Translations under genes and position numbers: made by a program | Source: Prevotella communis | GTDB lineage: Bacteria; Bacteroidota; Bacteroidia; Bacteroidales; Bacteroidaceae | Assembly: GCF_022024115.1 (NCBI RefSeq) | Contig: NZ_CP091792.1 | Location: 1-64,000, forward strand | Direction: 5' to 3' | Length of the DNA stretch: 64,000 nucleotides | Part shown: positions 6,666 through 17,746 of the stretch, one piece after another | How the letters are laid out: each line of letters begins with the position of its first letter | How positions within the stretch are numbered: position 1 is the first letter of the stretch | Notes under the pieces: generated by a model | Databases searched by the model: none | Told to the model about the DNA's origin: nothing | Seen by the model: the letters and a program-made list of their open reading frames with translations, nothing else

Positions 6666-8708
6666 TTAGTTGATGATGGCTAACTTACACACTATTCCTT
6701 TATTTCCATCGCTGGTCGCCGCAGCAACCATATAGACACCACTAGCCACTCGTTTACCTTGTTGGTCACATCCATCCCAAGTGAATGTGCCGCCATTAGA
6801 GCGTCCCTGAGCCACTAATCGGCCACTACTGGTGAGAATCTTCACGTCGGCATCGAAAGACAGTCCTACGACCGTTATAAGGCCTGTATAGCCTGGTTCT
6901 ACAGGATTAGGATAGGCATAGACATTGTCTTTCTGCATATCATCGCTGGCAACAGTGGCATCGGCTATATAAGAACAGAGTCCTTTGTCTGTGAGGAAGA
7001 ACACTTCGCCTGATGAATGATTGATAGATATGTATTGTACATTGTTTGACAACAAGGGGGAGTTCTCAGCGGTGAAATGCTGTAACTGCGTCATATTGTC
7101 TTCACTAACCAGAAAAACGCCGTTTCCGATGGTTGCAAACCATTTTCTGCCGCCACCATCAATGGCTATACCGTTGGTATGAATACCACTCAGCAGATAG
7201 TCGGCATAATTTGTACCATCATTACGGGGTACTTTTTCCTGATAGAGTGTCGCATTACTCTGACCTTTCTCTTCTTTTTTAATATAGAACGGTCCTTGAT
7301 TTGTGGCTATCCAGATATTACCTTGATAGTCTTCTTGAATATCGTAAGGATAGCAGTTCTCATAGTTCGTACCATCTTGGTTGGTGAAGGAAGAGTATAT
7401 GAGTACCTTATCCGTTGTCTTATCGTAACAGATGATGCAGGGAGAATTGAAATGTGTATTAATGAACCACAGTAATCCTTGACTATCAAATAATAGACAG
7501 CGCATAGTACTCATTGACGTATTATCCTTATAGCATAACTCATTCTTGTAGTGTGATATCCATTGCCCGCTTTTGGTAAATTCCAGCAGATTGACGTTAT
7601 TTGCTTGACTATTCAGTACCCAAAGATTTCCATCGTTGTCGAACTTGATGCCATGAACAAGTGTATAGTCATCAGTAAGATATTTTCCTGTACTACTAGA
7701 AGTAACTGGACGTAGAGGGCTATTTTCTTTATAGTAGAAATTCTCTAGTACACCATTTTTGAATTCATAGAGTCCACAACGTCCTGCAGCCATTACACGA
7801 CTATTATCTGTCGGGTCTATATCAACACAGTTGATATCCATATAGTTAAAGCCGGTTATCTCATTGATATTTGTTGGATAGATTGTCCAAGTATCAAAGT
7901 CATATTCCTGTATGATGCCAGGATTATTGAGTGCAATTTGTCCGGAACGGAATGCGCCACCCGTAGTATACAGTTTTCCATTGACGATTTTCGATTCGTA
8001 GAACTGGTTGTAGTATGGTCCATCTGGCTTCAGCGTCTTCACGATGTCGATATAGGCATCCCAGTCAGCTGTATCGGTAGTGAATGCGGGATAGGTATCC
8101 GTGGCGTTCCAGTTGGACTTGTCAATAAGGTTGGTACTCAGAAGAGCCGAATATACTGTACCCTGGTCGTTGCGCGCATAGATACTGGTATTGTCTATGG
8201 CAACAGCCTGGATATTTTGGTTCAGCATATAGGTCTCGCTAATCTCAGCACGCTCCATATTGACCTTGATCACACCAAAAGGCATACAGAGGTAGGCATA
8301 CTGCTGATGGATATAGACGTTGTTGACAGTCTTGCTCTCTGTGAGTGTCTTGGTATAAAGGGAACTGATATTGGTAACGTTCTCCTGCAGGTCCATCAAG
8401 TCAATGTTGCCGTTCTGATAGACTATTATCAGTCGTTTGGCCTGCTGACTCCAGGCGATATAGGATATATAGGTATCGCTGAGTGGGTTGACCTTATCGT
8501 AGGTAGTGATGCTATGATCGTTGAGATGATAGCTGTAGAGACTGTTAGAAGCACGTACAAAGAGGGTGTTACTGCCTGCCTTGATAATCTGTTGGGGCTC
8601 GTAATACGACATGAAGGCCCTCCAGGTGCCTATCTGTGCAATTGACAATTGACAATTGATAATTGACAATTGTGCAATGAGAAATACTATGAGGGCCAGT
8701 CTCTTCAT
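6666..8708 (-). CDS. porZ: PorZ-like type IX secretion attachment protein
   Basis: A 680-residue secreted protein. After the signal peptide (cleavage near IAQ at residue 25) comes IGTWRAFMSYYEPQQI, the typical PorZ N-terminus, then two beta-propeller-like regions with repeats such as NLWVLNSQ, IWIATNQGPF and KWFATIGNGVFL. The C-terminus is a type IX sorting-type beta-sandwich: VYAYPNPVEPGYTGLI, then KILTSSGRLVAQG, then VASGVYMV. In Porphyromonas gingivalis PorZ is part of the outer-surface complex that attaches anionic LPS to exported cargo. It is the last gene of a leuS-yitT-rdgB-porZ series. Part of its signal peptide is encoded by a TTGACAA microrepeat. Confidence 0.85.
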   Translation of the reverse strand: MKRLALIVFLIAQLSIINCQLSIAQIGTWRAFMSYYEPQQIIKAGSNTLFVRASNSLYSYHLNDHSITTYDKVNPLSDTYISYIAWSQQAKRLIIVYQNGNIDLMDLQENVTNISSLYTKTLTESKTVNNVYIHQQYAYLCMPFGVIKVNMERAEISETYMLNQNIQAVAIDNTSIYARNDQGTVYSALLSTNLIDKSNWNATDTYPAFTTDTADWDAYIDIVKTLKPDGPYYNQFYESKIVNGKLYTTGGAFRSGQIALNNPGIIQEYDFDTWTIYPTNINEITGFNYMDINCVDIDPTDNSRVMAAGRCGLYEFKNGVLENFYYKENSPLRPVTSSSTGKYLTDDYTLVHGIKFDNDGNLWVLNSQANNVNLLEFTKSGQWISHYKNELCYKDNTSMSTMRCLLFDSQGLLWFINTHFNSPCIICYDKTTDKVLIYSSFTNQDGTNYENCYPYDIQEDYQGNIWIATNQGPFYIKKEEKGQSNATLYQEKVPRNDGTNYADYLLSGIHTNGIAIDGGGRKWFATIGNGVFLVSEDNMTQLQHFTAENSPLLSNNVQYISINHSSGEVFFLTDKGLCSYIADATVASDDMQKDNVYAYPNPVEPGYTGLITVVGLSFDADVKILTSSGRLVAQGRSNGGTFTWDGCDQQGKRVASGVYMVAAATSDGNKGIVCKLAIIN
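8639..8679. repeat. ATTGACA microrepeat in porZ signal peptide
   Basis: Tandem copies of CAATTGA(C/T) run through the codons for residues about 11-22 of the PorZ homologue (SIINCQLSI). Similar A/T-rich microrepeats are usually intergenic in this group. Confidence 0.75.
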
Positions 8709-8717
8709 ACCATATAC

Positions 8718-9338
8718 TTATTTAAGGAGATAATCAGCCAGTTTCGCTGTAGCGCGTCCTCGATGACTGATACCGTTCTTTTGTTCGGCAGTCATATCGG
8801 CAAAGGTATGCTCAAAGCCATCAGGACGGAATATAGGGTCATAGCCAAAGCCCTCTGCCCCACTCCGCTCTGTGGTAATCTCACCATTGACGATACCTTC
8901 AAAGAGATGTTCCTGTTTGATGCTGCTGCAACCACAGGGACAGATATCTTTCTTCTGGATAAGGGCGATAACGGTGCGGAAGCGTGCCTTACGGTTATCT
9001 TTGTCCTTGAGCTCGCGCAACAGGCGCGCCATGTTGGCCTCGCTGTCATGACTGGCAGCACCAGATTCCATGCTGGCATAACGGGCGCTATAGATGCCAG
9101 GAGCACCATCTAAAGCCTCTACCTCAAGACCTGTGTCATCGGCAAAGCAGTCAATATGATAGTGGTCGTAGATATAACGGGCTTTCTGCAGGGCATTCTC
9201 TTCCAGTGTCTGGCCTGTCTCAGGGATATCCACGTCACAGCCAATATCCTTCAGGGAGAGCACCTCTACCCTATCGCCCAATATCTGACGTATCTCCTGC
9301 AGCTTATGCTGGTTGTTGGTGGCGAATACTATCTTCAT
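8718..9338 (-). CDS. rdgB: XTP/dITP pyrophosphatase (RdgB/HAM1)
   Basis: Hydrolyses non-canonical purine triphosphates (XTP, dITP) to monophosphates, keeping them out of DNA and RNA; cytosolic. At 206 residues it is slightly longer than the usual 195-200. Motifs: [20 protein letters not shown] at the N-terminus (substrate loop TNN.HK), [21 protein letters not shown] (residues about 66-86, catalytic Asp pair), and [13 protein letters not shown] plus ISHRGRA near the C-terminus. A small cysteine insert (ICPCGCSS) at about 132-139 is typical of some Bacteroidales copies. Gaps of 9 and 18 bp to its neighbours indicate one operon. Confidence 0.93.
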   Translation of the reverse strand: MKIVFATNNQHKLQEIRQILGDRVEVLSLKDIGCDVDIPETGQTLEENALQKARYIYDHYHIDCFADDTGLEVEALDGAPGIYSARYASMESGAASHDSEANMARLLRELKDKDNRKARFRTVIALIQKKDICPCGCSSIKQEHLFEGIVNGEITTERSGAEGFGYDPIFRPDGFEHTFADMTAEQKNGISHRGRATAKLADYLLK

Positions 9339-9341
9339 ACA

Positions 9342-9375
9342 GCGGTAGCAAATTTTTCACTTTTCACTTTTCACT
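9342..9375 (+). repeat. GCGGTAGCAAATTTTTCAC repeat, copy A
   Basis: Matches 25324-25357 and, inverted, 25276-25301. Here it fills the rdgB-yitT junction and encodes the last residues of YitT (LVKSEK). Confidence 0.8.
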
Positions 9376-10313
9376 AATTCCTTTTCGCTTTCCTTGATCT
9401 TCACGTTCATTTCGTCGAATCCCTCACCATAGACACCAATGACGGCACTCTGCGATACAAAGGCCTGAGGGTCTATCATCTTGATGAGACGGAAGATATT
9501 GGTGCTCTCGCGCTTTTTGGCGAGGATACAGAGCACCTTCATCTTGTTTCCAGTATACCAGCCGTGACCATCCAGGATAGTGACACCATGATTCATCTGC
9601 GTGCCGATGGCATTGGCTATCTCCTGCCATTTACGCGAGAAAATCATAAACTGCACAGACTGTCGGCTACGGTTCATCACATAGTCGAGCACGTAGTTCT
9701 CCATAGCCATCACGCAGAAACCAAAGGTCACCTTATGGGCACGCTCGATATAGTCGCCAAACTGCGGGAAGAACATACAGGAGCCAATGATACAGAAATC
9801 GACAGAAAAGAGCACGCTGCCAAGCGAGATATTGTTGTTATACTTATTCACGCTGGCAGCAATGATATCCGTACCACCCGTAGAGCCATTGTTATTGAAA
9901 ACGGTGGCCAGGGCGATACCAGTGATGGTACAGCCGATAATCATTGAGATAAACTCCTGACCCTCGCCCATCAGTTTGAAAGGTAATCCGTTAGGCTGCT
10001 TTGGCAGTACATCCTGTGCAAATTTCAGCATCAGGGCAAGCATAAAGATAGCATAGATGGTCTTCATCAGGAACTTGTAGCCCAGTATTTTCAGGGCTAC
10101 GATGAGCAACAGGCCGTTGATAATCAGATAGGTATTCTCCAAATGGAATCCTGTGGCATAATAGATGATAGCCGAAAGACCTGTCACACCACCAGCCACA
10201 ATCTCATAGGGCATGAGAAAGACGGTGAAGGCGATGGTGTACATCAACAGACCAAGGGTGATGAACATATAGTCCTTGGTCTCGTTCCAAATGATTTTAT
10301 GCTGTATAGTCAT
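9357..10313 (-). CDS. YitT family membrane protein (DUF161/DUF2179)
   Basis: A 318-residue inner-membrane protein with five or six N-terminal membrane segments (LLMYTIAFTVFLMPYEIVAG, then GGVTGLSAIIYYATGF) and a soluble DUF2179 domain at about residues 225-305. The signature GSTGGTDIIAASVNKY lies near residue 140. Homologues are widespread, and function is unknown; YitT relatives have been linked loosely to metabolite export or signalling. The C-terminal codons come from a dispersed microrepeat, so the last six residues are probably not conserved. It lies 33 bp downstream of leuS on the same strand. Confidence 0.88.
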   Translation of the reverse strand: MTIQHKIIWNETKDYMFITLGLLMYTIAFTVFLMPYEIVAGGVTGLSAIIYYATGFHLENTYLIINGLLLIVALKILGYKFLMKTIYAIFMLALMLKFAQDVLPKQPNGLPFKLMGEGQEFISMIIGCTITGIALATVFNNNGSTGGTDIIAASVNKYNNNISLGSVLFSVDFCIIGSCMFFPQFGDYIERAHKVTFGFCVMAMENYVLDYVMNRSRQSVQFMIFSRKWQEIANAIGTQMNHGVTILDGHGWYTGNKMKVLCILAKKRESTNIFRLIKMIDPQAFVSQSAVIGVYGEGFDEMNVKIKESEKELVKSEK

Positions 10314-10346
10314 ATATACTGGAAACTTTCAACAGTAAACCGTAAA

Positions 10347-13193
10347 CTACTTAATCACGATATTCACCATGCGCTTTGGCACGATGATAACCTTTACTAT
10401 CTGCTTGTCTTCTACGTACTTAGCCGTACGCTCGTCACCACGAACCAAAGCTTCGATAGAGGCGTTGTCGGCATCGGCAGAGACCTGAATCTCAAAGCGG
10501 GTCTTACCATTGAAGGCTACACCCATCTTTGCCTGACTCTCTACGAGGTACTGCTCATCCCATGTGGGCCACTGGGCGTCGCATACACTACCCTGCTCAC
10601 CCAGCATCTCCCACAACTCTTCTGCAATATGGGGAGCGAAGGGTGCAATGAGGATAACGAGGTTCTTGATCATCTCCTTGCTCTTGCACTTCTGCTGAGA
10701 CAACTCGTTGACGCAGATCATGAAGGCAGAGATAGAGGTATTGTAAGAGAACTGCTCGATATCCTGAGATACTTTCTTGATGAGCTTGTGGACGCTCTTC
10801 AGGTTGTCTGGGGTTGCGTCTGTTGCGACTGAGTCACAACATACAGAACTGCAGAGGTTCCAGAACTTCTTGAGGAAGCGGTGGCAACCATCAATACCGT
10901 TGGTATCCCAAGGCTTAGACTGCTCTACAGGACCCAGGAACATCTCGTAGAGACGCAGGGTGTCGGCACCATACTTCTCAACAATCATATCGGGGTTCAC
11001 CACGTTGTACATAGACTTAGACATCTTCTCTACAGCCCAGCCACAGATATACTTGTCATCCTCAAGGATGAACTCGGCGTTGTTGTATTCAGGACGCCAA
11101 GCCTTGAAGGCATCGATATCCAGCACATCGGCAGAGACAATGTTTACATCGACGTGGATAGGTGTTGTCTCCTTGTAGTTCTTGCGCAGGTTCAGGCTCA
11201 CGAACTTACCCTTGTCGGCACCTTCGTCCTCAATACGGTATACGAAGTTAGAGCGTCCCTGAATCATACCCTGGTTGACGAGCTTCTTGAAGGGCTCTTC
11301 CTCACAGGTATAGCCAGAGTCGAAGAGGAACTTATTCCAGAAACGAGAGTAGATGAGGTGACCAGTAGCATGTTCGCTACCACCTACGTAGAGGTCCACA
11401 TTACGCCAGTATTCGTTGGCCTCCTTGCTTACCAGACCCTTGTCGTTCTGGGGATCCATGTAGCGCAGGTAGTAGGCTGAAGAACCAGCGAAGCCAGGCA
11501 TCGTGTTGAGTTCGAGGGGGAATATGGTCTTATTGTCGATTGCGGAACAATCGGCCACACAGTTGTTCTTGGTGTCCCAAGCCCATTTCTTGGCGTGACC
11601 CAATGGGGGCTCACCAGTTGCCGTGGGCTTGTATTCATCAATCTCAGGCAGTTCCAGAGGCAGGCACTCCTTTGGAATCATATAGGGCATATCATCCTTG
11701 TAGTAAACAGGGAATGGCTCACCCCAGTAGCGCTGACGACTGAAGATAGCGTCACGCAGACGATAGTTCACCTTTACACGACCGAGGTTGTGCTCTGTAA
11801 CGAACTTCTTCGTAGCTGCAATAGCCTCCTTTACGCTCAGGCCATTGAGTGAGAAACCATCGAGTGTGGTCTTTCCTTCAGCAGGTGAGTTCATCACCCT
11901 ACCCTCTTTCGCATCAAAGCTCTCCTCTGACACATCAGCACCCTCAATCAATGGGATGATGGGCAGGTTGAAGTGCTTGGCGAAGGCATAGTCACGACTG
12001 TCGTGAGCAGGTACGGCCATGATGGCACCTGTACCATAACCGGCAAGCACATATTCAGAAATCCATACGGGAATCTTATCGCCTGTGAAAGGATTAACGG
12101 CATAAGAACCAGAGAAAACACCTGTGACGCTGTGGTCCATCTGGCGCTCGCGCTCAGTACGCTTCTTCACATAAGCCAGATATTCATCTACGGCAGCCTT
12201 CTGATCGGCAGTGGTCAACTCGGTCACGAGCTCGCTCTCAGGAGCCAGTACCATGAAGGTAACACCGAAGATGGTATCGGCACGTGTGGTGAAGATGGTG
12301 AAGTGCTTCTCGCTGTCGGCTACCTGGAACTCCATCTCTGTACCCTCAGAACGACCAATCCAGTTGCGCTGAGCCTCTTTCAAAGAGTCTGTCCAATCGA
12401 TAGTCTCCAGTCCGTTGAGCAAGCGCTGAGCATAAGCCGAGGTGCGCAGGCACCACTGGCGCATCTTTTTCTGCTCCACAGGATAGCCACCGCGCTCGGA
12501 GACACCATTGATAACCTCATCATTGGCCAGCACGGTGCCCAGTGCTGGACACCAGTTTACCATCGTCTCGGCCAGGTAGGCAATACGATAGTTCATCAGT
12601 ACCTCCTGCTTCTTCTTTTCAGAGAAGGCGTTCCATTCGGCAGCGGTGAAGTGCAGCTCCTCTGTACCCAGGGCACCACAGTTCTCAGTACCCATCAGTT
12701 CGAAGTGCTCAATCAGTTTGATAGTGGGCTGAGCCTTATGTGAAGAAGTGCTGTAGTAGCTGTTGAACATCTGCTGGAAGGCCCACTGTGTCCAGTGATA
12801 GTACTTGGGATCACAGGTACGCACTTCCCTACTCCAGTCGAATGAGAAACCAATCTTGTCCAGCTGCTCACGATAGCGCTTGATATTCTGCTCTGTGGTG
12901 ATAGCGGGATGCTGACCGGTCTGGATAGCATATTGCTCAGCAGGCAGACCATAAGCGTCGTAACCCATGGGATTCAGTACGTTATAGCCCTGCAGGCGCT
13001 TGTAGCGGGCATAGATGTCACTGGCGATATAGCCTAGAGGGTGACCAACGTGCAGACCGGCTCCTGATGGATAAGGGAACATATTCAGCACGTAGAATTT
13101 CTTCTTCTTGTCGTCCTCAACTACGCGATAAATGCCGCTCTCGACCCATCGCTTCTGCCACTTTTTCTCAATTTCTCTGAAGTTGTATTCCAT
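10347..13193 (-). CDS. leuS: Leucyl-tRNA synthetase
   Basis: Charges tRNA-Leu in the cytosol. At 948 residues it is full length for the bacterial class Ia enzyme. The HIGH-type motif is HVGH at 48-51 within [16 protein letters not shown], the editing (CP1) domain follows at about 235-430 ([18 protein letters not shown] and [19 protein letters not shown]), and KMSKS is at about 722 in [13 protein letters not shown]. The C-terminal anticodon-binding and tail domains are complete. It is first in the leuS-yitT-rdgB-porZ series and has a clear promoter immediately upstream. Confidence 0.97.
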   Translation of the reverse strand: MEYNFREIEKKWQKRWVESGIYRVVEDDKKKKFYVLNMFPYPSGAGLHVGHPLGYIASDIYARYKRLQGYNVLNPMGYDAYGLPAEQYAIQTGQHPAITTEQNIKRYREQLDKIGFSFDWSREVRTCDPKYYHWTQWAFQQMFNSYYSTSSHKAQPTIKLIEHFELMGTENCGALGTEELHFTAAEWNAFSEKKKQEVLMNYRIAYLAETMVNWCPALGTVLANDEVINGVSERGGYPVEQKKMRQWCLRTSAYAQRLLNGLETIDWTDSLKEAQRNWIGRSEGTEMEFQVADSEKHFTIFTTRADTIFGVTFMVLAPESELVTELTTADQKAAVDEYLAYVKKRTERERQMDHSVTGVFSGSYAVNPFTGDKIPVWISEYVLAGYGTGAIMAVPAHDSRDYAFAKHFNLPIIPLIEGADVSEESFDAKEGRVMNSPAEGKTTLDGFSLNGLSVKEAIAATKKFVTEHNLGRVKVNYRLRDAIFSRQRYWGEPFPVYYKDDMPYMIPKECLPLELPEIDEYKPTATGEPPLGHAKKWAWDTKNNCVADCSAIDNKTIFPLELNTMPGFAGSSAYYLRYMDPQNDKGLVSKEANEYWRNVDLYVGGSEHATGHLIYSRFWNKFLFDSGYTCEEEPFKKLVNQGMIQGRSNFVYRIEDEGADKGKFVSLNLRKNYKETTPIHVDVNIVSADVLDIDAFKAWRPEYNNAEFILEDDKYICGWAVEKMSKSMYNVVNPDMIVEKYGADTLRLYEMFLGPVEQSKPWDTNGIDGCHRFLKKFWNLCSSVCCDSVATDATPDNLKSVHKLIKKVSQDIEQFSYNTSISAFMICVNELSQQKCKSKEMIKNLVILIAPFAPHIAEELWEMLGEQGSVCDAQWPTWDEQYLVESQAKMGVAFNGKTRFEIQVSADADNASIEALVRGDERTAKYVEDKQIVKVIIVPKRMVNIVIK

Positions 13194-13225
13194 TTATTTT
13201 GTCTTTATTGTTGTTTCTTAACCTG

Positions 13226-13256
13226 CAAAATTACGATTTATCTTCGAGATAGCAAA
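13226..13256 (-). promoter_or_regulatory. leuS operon promoter
   Basis: Reverse-strand TAATTTTG (13226-13233) and TTTG (13253-13256) with a 19-bp spacer, reading toward leuS. Confidence 0.65.
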
Positions 13257-13272
13257 ATCTTTTGCCAAAAAC

Positions 13273-13303
13273 TTTGTTGGTTCGATTTTATTTACTATTT
13301 TTG
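13273..13303 (+). promoter_or_regulatory. Promoter of the secreted protein gene at 13333
   Basis: TTTG at 13273-13276 and TATTTTTG followed by CA at 13296-13303, spacer 19 bp. It diverges from the leuS promoter. Confidence 0.65.
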
Positions 13304-13332
13304 CAAACGAAACATATTAACTTAAATTTCAA

Positions 13333-14922
13333 ATGCTTATGAATAAAATTTTACGCTTTTCGTTCGTGGCCTTATTGGCTATGATGGGTATGAATGTCAG
13401 TGCAGCAGATGTTATTGATGAGCTGACATGGGATAAATTATTGGAAGCTGGAAAGAGTAATACTTATCAGGATTTCAGTGAAAAGACTATTACTTCTAAT
13501 GCAGTATATTCTGGTAATGCCTCTTCTGGTGCTGATAAATATATCCAGTTGCGCACAAAGAATAATAATGCAGGTATTGTCACTACATCTTCTGGTGGAA
13601 AATTGAAGTCTGTGACGATTACTTTCAATAAAGCGACAACAGATCGTAGTATTGACATATATGGCAGCAATACTGCTTATACAGCAGCTTCAGATCTTTA
13701 TGGTGATAATGCAGGTACGAAACTTGGTACTATTGCATCTAATGGTGAAAGCATGACACTGACAGTTGATGGTGATTATACTTTCGTCGGATTGCGTTCA
13801 ACTAAAGATGCCATCTATGTTGACAAGATTACTATTGTTTGGGATGGTGCAGGTTCTACACCAGAAACAAAGACAGCAACCAGCATCGAATTTGCTGAAG
13901 GTTACACAACCCGTTGCACACCTGGTAAGGACGAAACTGTTGCTCTGCCTGAAGCCACGGTGATGGCAGGTGAGACAGCTGTAGTAGGCGCTACTGTGAC
14001 ATGGGCTAGCAGCAATGAGGAAATTGCTCCTATCGTGGATGGTGTTATAAAGCCCGTAAATGGTTCTCAGGGTAGTGTGACAATTACAGCAACTTATGCT
14101 GGTAACGATAACTATAAGGCTAGTGCCAAGAGCTATACACTGAAGCTCTACAAGGGCTATGTAGTTTTTGCTGAATTGGTAAAAGACCTGAACAGTAGCA
14201 ATGAGAAGTGGGATAATGGCGGTGAGCTGGCCAGCTTCTGGATGGGTGATCTGGTTGATGGTGAGTTTAAATCTGGTGAGACACTTGTTACTTATGCTAA
14301 TGGAAATTATACTTACCTAAGCGATGGTACAAATCATATGCTGTTCTTTGGTAAGGCATCTGTTTTTGGCAATGATGAGCAGAAACTGAAGGCTGGTGAT
14401 AAGATTACAATGGATTATGGTCATGAGCAGGGCTTTGATGCTATTTGGGGTACTGCTTATCGCTACAACAAACTGCCTGAGTTTAAGGTAGAGAGTATGG
14501 TTGTTCGTGTTAAATCTGAAAACAACGCTGTAAACTATACCACAATTTCTGTTGACCAGCTTGGCAATTACTTGAATGCTCCTATTAAGATTGAGAGTGC
14601 TCAGTATGACAGCATTAATGGAAAGAATCTTTATTTCAATGTAGGTGGAGTAAAACTGGCAGTTTATAATCAGTTCAGTGTTGACACTAAGAATATGGAG
14701 CTTGGTGCAACCTATACATTGTCAGGTATGGGTTGCGTTTATAAAACTACCAATCAGATTTATCTGACAGAGTTTGTGAAGACAGCTGATGCTCCTGCTG
14801 GTGTCAATACTATCAGCGCTGCAAAGAAGAATGGTGCTATCTACAACCTGGCTGGTCAGCGTGTACAGACAATGAGTCGTGGTCTTTACATCAAGGACGG
14901 CAAAAAGTTCATTGTGAAGTAA
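13333..14922 (+). CDS. Secreted Ig-like-domain protein with C-terminal anchor motif
   Basis: A 529-residue exported protein of no assigned function. The signal peptide ends near NVSA-AD (about residue 25). Residues about 25-175 look like a carbohydrate-binding-like beta domain (repeated patterns such as KSVTITFNKATT and YTFVGLRSTKDAIYVDKITI). A bacterial Ig-like domain follows (ATVTWASSNEEIAPIVDGVI, ITATYAGNDNYKASA), then a second beta-rich domain. The C-terminus (IYNLAGQRVQTMSRGLYIKD, then GKKFIVK) is a short sorting-like motif shared with two proteins at 48-52 kb. ATG 13339 two codons on is an equally good start. Codon use is A/T-ending, unlike the later secreted-protein cluster. Confidence 0.8.
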   Translation: MLMNKILRFSFVALLAMMGMNVSAADVIDELTWDKLLEAGKSNTYQDFSEKTITSNAVYSGNASSGADKYIQLRTKNNNAGIVTTSSGGKLKSVTITFNKATTDRSIDIYGSNTAYTAASDLYGDNAGTKLGTIASNGESMTLTVDGDYTFVGLRSTKDAIYVDKITIVWDGAGSTPETKTATSIEFAEGYTTRCTPGKDETVALPEATVMAGETAVVGATVTWASSNEEIAPIVDGVIKPVNGSQGSVTITATYAGNDNYKASAKSYTLKLYKGYVVFAELVKDLNSSNEKWDNGGELASFWMGDLVDGEFKSGETLVTYANGNYTYLSDGTNHMLFFGKASVFGNDEQKLKAGDKITMDYGHEQGFDAIWGTAYRYNKLPEFKVESMVVRVKSENNAVNYTTISVDQLGNYLNAPIKIESAQYDSINGKNLYFNVGGVKLAVYNQFSVDTKNMELGATYTLSGMGCVYKTTNQIYLTEFVKTADAPAGVNTISAAKKNGAIYNLAGQRVQTMSRGLYIKDGKKFIVK

Positions 14923-14944
14923 GGAATTAGATTAAAAATAGTAA

Positions 14945-14981
14945 AACGAGGCACTTCTGTTTGGGAGTGTCTTGTTTTTTT
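14945..14981 (+). terminator. Terminator after the secreted protein gene
   Basis: An imperfect stem, CGAGGCACTT paired with GAGTGTCTTG using G-U pairs, followed by a run of eight or nine T. Confidence 0.55.
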
Positions 14982-15005
14982 TATACCTCTGACCTTTGGT
15001 CTAAG

Positions 15006-15069
15006 GTACTCACGCTCGAGAAAACTCAAAATTCTTTTGGTTTTCTGCTCACTTAATCGTACCTTTGCA
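15006..15069 (+). repeat. 64-bp repeat carrying the mutS promoter
   Basis: An exact reverse complement of 19782-19845. It contains TTTG (15036-15039) and TACCTTTG (15060-15067) with a 20-bp spacer, so it supplies the complete promoter of mutS. Confidence 0.9.
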
Positions 15070-15091
15070 TCTGTTTTAAATTTAGAAGACT

Positions 15092-17713
15092 ATGGCAAAG
15101 AAGGATGGGGAACTGACCCCAATGATGAAGCAGTTTTTTGACTTGAAGGCGAAACACCCGGATGCAGTGATGCTGTTCAGGTGTGGCGACTTCTATGAGA
15201 CTTACTGCGAAGATGCCGTCACAGCTGCTCGTATCCTGGGTATCACGCTGACTCATCGTAACAATGGGGCAGGGGGTAAGGGCGACGAGATGGCTGGATT
15301 CCCTCATCATGCCCTGGATACCTATTTGCCTAAACTTATCAGGGCTGGCAAGCGCGTGGCTATCTGCGACCAGTTGGAAGATCCTAAACTGACGAAGAAA
15401 CTGGTGAAGCGAGGCATCACGGAACTGGTGACGCCTGGTGTGGCTCTCTCTGATAACGTGCTGAACTACAAGGAGAATAACTTCCTGGCCAGCGTGCACT
15501 TCGGAAAATCATCGCTTGGCGTGGCTTTCCTCGATATCTCTACGGGTGAATTCCTGACGGGCGAGGGTACAGCAGATTATGTGGAGAAACTGTTGGGCAG
15601 CTTCTCGCCAAAAGAGGTGCTTTTCGAACGAGGAAAGAAGCAGGACTTTGAACTGAAATTTGGCTCAAAGTTCTTTACATTCCAATTAGACGACTGGGTG
15701 TTTACGGATCAGACGGCTCGTCAGAAACTGCTGAAGCATTTCCGTGTGAAGAACCTGAAAGGCTTTGGCGTAGATCATCTGCAGAGTGGTGTGATAGCTG
15801 CTGGTGCTATCCTGCAATACCTGGAGCAGACACAGCACACGCAGATAGGACATATCACGTCTATCTCGCGTATCGAGGAAGATAAGTACGTACGTCTGGA
15901 TAAGTTTACTATCCGCTCTCTGGAGTTGATACAGCCCATGCAGGAGGACGGTAAGTCGCTGCTCGACGTGATTGACCGCACGGTGAGTCCTATGGGAGGT
16001 CGTTTGCTGCGTCGCTGGGTAGTATTTCCACTCAAAGATGAAAAGCCTATCAACGAACGTCTGGATATTGTAGATTACTATTATCGTGAGCCTGAGTTCC
16101 GTCAGTGTGTGGATGAGGAGATTCATCGTATTGGCGACCTGGAACGTATTGTGTCTAAGGTGGCCGTGGGACGTGTATCGCCTCGTGAGGTGGTGCAGCT
16201 GAAGACGGCCCTGCAAGCTATCCAGCCCATCAAGACGGCATGTCTCTATGCTGATAACGCAGCGTTGAAAAGGGTAGGGGAACAGTTGAATCTTTGCGAG
16301 AGTCTTCGTGAAAGGATTGAGCGCGAGATACAGAACGATCCTCCTCAGCTGGTACAAAAAGGTGGCGTGATTCGTAGTGGGGTGAATGAAGAGCTCGACG
16401 AACTGCGGAATATTGCTTACAGCGGAAAGGATTATCTGCTGCAGATACAGCAGCGGGAGGCTGAACAGACTGGTATTTCTTCGCTGAAGATAGGTTATAA
16501 TAATGTGTTTGGCTATTATCTGGAGGTGCGCAATATCTATAAGGATCAGGTGCCGGCAGAATGGGTGCGCAAGCAGACGCTGGCCCAGGCTGAGCGTTAT
16601 ATCACGCAGGAATTGAAGGAGTATGAGGAGAAGATTCTGGGCGCAGAGGATAAGATTCTCTCGTTGGAGGCCCGCCTCTTTAATGACCTGATTATGGATA
16701 TGCAGGCTTTTATCCCTCAGATTCAGATCAATGCCAATATCATTGCCCATCTGGACTGTCTGCTGTCGTTTGCAAAGGTGGCAGAGGAAAACAACTATAT
16801 CCGTCCGGTGATAGATGCCTCGGAGGTCATTGATATCAAGCAGGGACGCCATCCTGTGATTGAAAAGGAACTGCCCATAGAGGAACATTATGTGCCCAAT
16901 GATATTCTGCTGGATAACGAGAAACAACAGATTATCATCATCACAGGTCCTAATATGGCTGGTAAATCGGCGCTGTTGCGTCAGACGGCACTCATTGTAT
17001 TGCTGGCCCAGATAGGTTGCTTTGTGCCCGCAGAAGCCGCGAGAATCGGTCTAGTGGATAAGATTTTTACCCGTGTGGGCGCTTCGGATAATATCTCGCT
17101 GGGTGAGTCAACCTTTATGGTGGAGATGACGGAGGCCTCAAATATCCTGAACAACGTGTCGTCGCGCTCGCTGGTGCTCTTTGATGAGTTGGGTAGGGGA
17201 ACGTCAACCTATGATGGTATCTCGATAGCCTGGGCCATCGTGGAATATCTGCACGAGAACTCGAAGGGGCATCCGCGCACACTTTTTGCTACGCACTATC
17301 ACGAGCTCAACGAGATGGAGAAGAACTTTTCTCGCATCAAGAACTATAATGTCTCTGTGAAGGAGGTGGATGGAAAGGTTATCTTCCTGCGCAAACTGGA
17401 GCGTGGTGGCTCTGAGCATTCCTTTGGTATCCATGTGGCCGAAATTGCTGGTATGCCGCGCTCAATTGTAAAGCGTGCCAACGTCATTCTGAAGCAGCTG
17501 GAGAGCGAGAATGCCCAGGTGGGTGGGGTAGGGAAGCCTACCTCGGAAATCGCCAACAGTCGTGAGGGTATGCAACTCTCTTTCTTCCAACTCGACGACC
17601 CCGTGCTTTGTCAGGTGCGTGACGAAATCCTCGGCATAGACGTGAACAACCTCACGCCGCTTGAAGCCCTTAACAAACTAAACGATATCAAAAAAATAGT
17701 CTCAGGAAAATGA
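15092..17713 (+). CDS. mutS: DNA mismatch repair protein MutS
   Basis: Recognises mispaired bases and starts mismatch repair as an ATP-driven clamp. The 873-residue length is normal. The mismatch-wedge motif GDFYETY is at about residues 32-38, and the Walker A loop GPNMAGKS at about 619-626. Walker B and signature regions follow ([48 protein letters not shown]). The C-terminal helix-turn-helix and dimer region is complete. Its promoter lies wholly within a 64-bp repeat, and its stop codon sits in the loop of the terminator hairpin. mutL is not in the window. Confidence 0.97.
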   Translation: MAKKDGELTPMMKQFFDLKAKHPDAVMLFRCGDFYETYCEDAVTAARILGITLTHRNNGAGGKGDEMAGFPHHALDTYLPKLIRAGKRVAICDQLEDPKLTKKLVKRGITELVTPGVALSDNVLNYKENNFLASVHFGKSSLGVAFLDISTGEFLTGEGTADYVEKLLGSFSPKEVLFERGKKQDFELKFGSKFFTFQLDDWVFTDQTARQKLLKHFRVKNLKGFGVDHLQSGVIAAGAILQYLEQTQHTQIGHITSISRIEEDKYVRLDKFTIRSLELIQPMQEDGKSLLDVIDRTVSPMGGRLLRRWVVFPLKDEKPINERLDIVDYYYREPEFRQCVDEEIHRIGDLERIVSKVAVGRVSPREVVQLKTALQAIQPIKTACLYADNAALKRVGEQLNLCESLRERIEREIQNDPPQLVQKGGVIRSGVNEELDELRNIAYSGKDYLLQIQQREAEQTGISSLKIGYNNVFGYYLEVRNIYKDQVPAEWVRKQTLAQAERYITQELKEYEEKILGAEDKILSLEARLFNDLIMDMQAFIPQIQINANIIAHLDCLLSFAKVAEENNYIRPVIDASEVIDIKQGRHPVIEKELPIEEHYVPNDILLDNEKQQIIIITGPNMAGKSALLRQTALIVLLAQIGCFVPAEAARIGLVDKIFTRVGASDNISLGESTFMVEMTEASNILNNVSSRSLVLFDELGRGTSTYDGISIAWAIVEYLHENSKGHPRTLFATHYHELNEMEKNFSRIKNYNVSVKEVDGKVIFLRKLERGGSEHSFGIHVAEIAGMPRSIVKRANVILKQLESENAQVGGVGKPTSEIANSREGMQLSFFQLDDPVLCQVRDEILGIDVNNLTPLEALNKLNDIKKIVSGK

Positions 17714-17732
17714 CCTGAGACTATTTTTTATT
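17693..17732. terminator. Bidirectional terminator over the mutS stop codon
   Basis: A perfect 14-bp stem, AAAATAGTCTCAGG (17693-17706) with CCTGAGACTATTTT (17714-17727), and a 7-base loop that contains the TGA of mutS. T runs on both strands serve mutS and the convergent lgt gene. Confidence 0.85.
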
Positions 17733-17746
17733 TATTGTACAACAGA

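Noticed and set aside
15686..16927. Long reverse-strand reading frame opposite mutS
   Set aside because: MutS is complete and well conserved on the forward strand; the reverse frame shows no recognisable domain.
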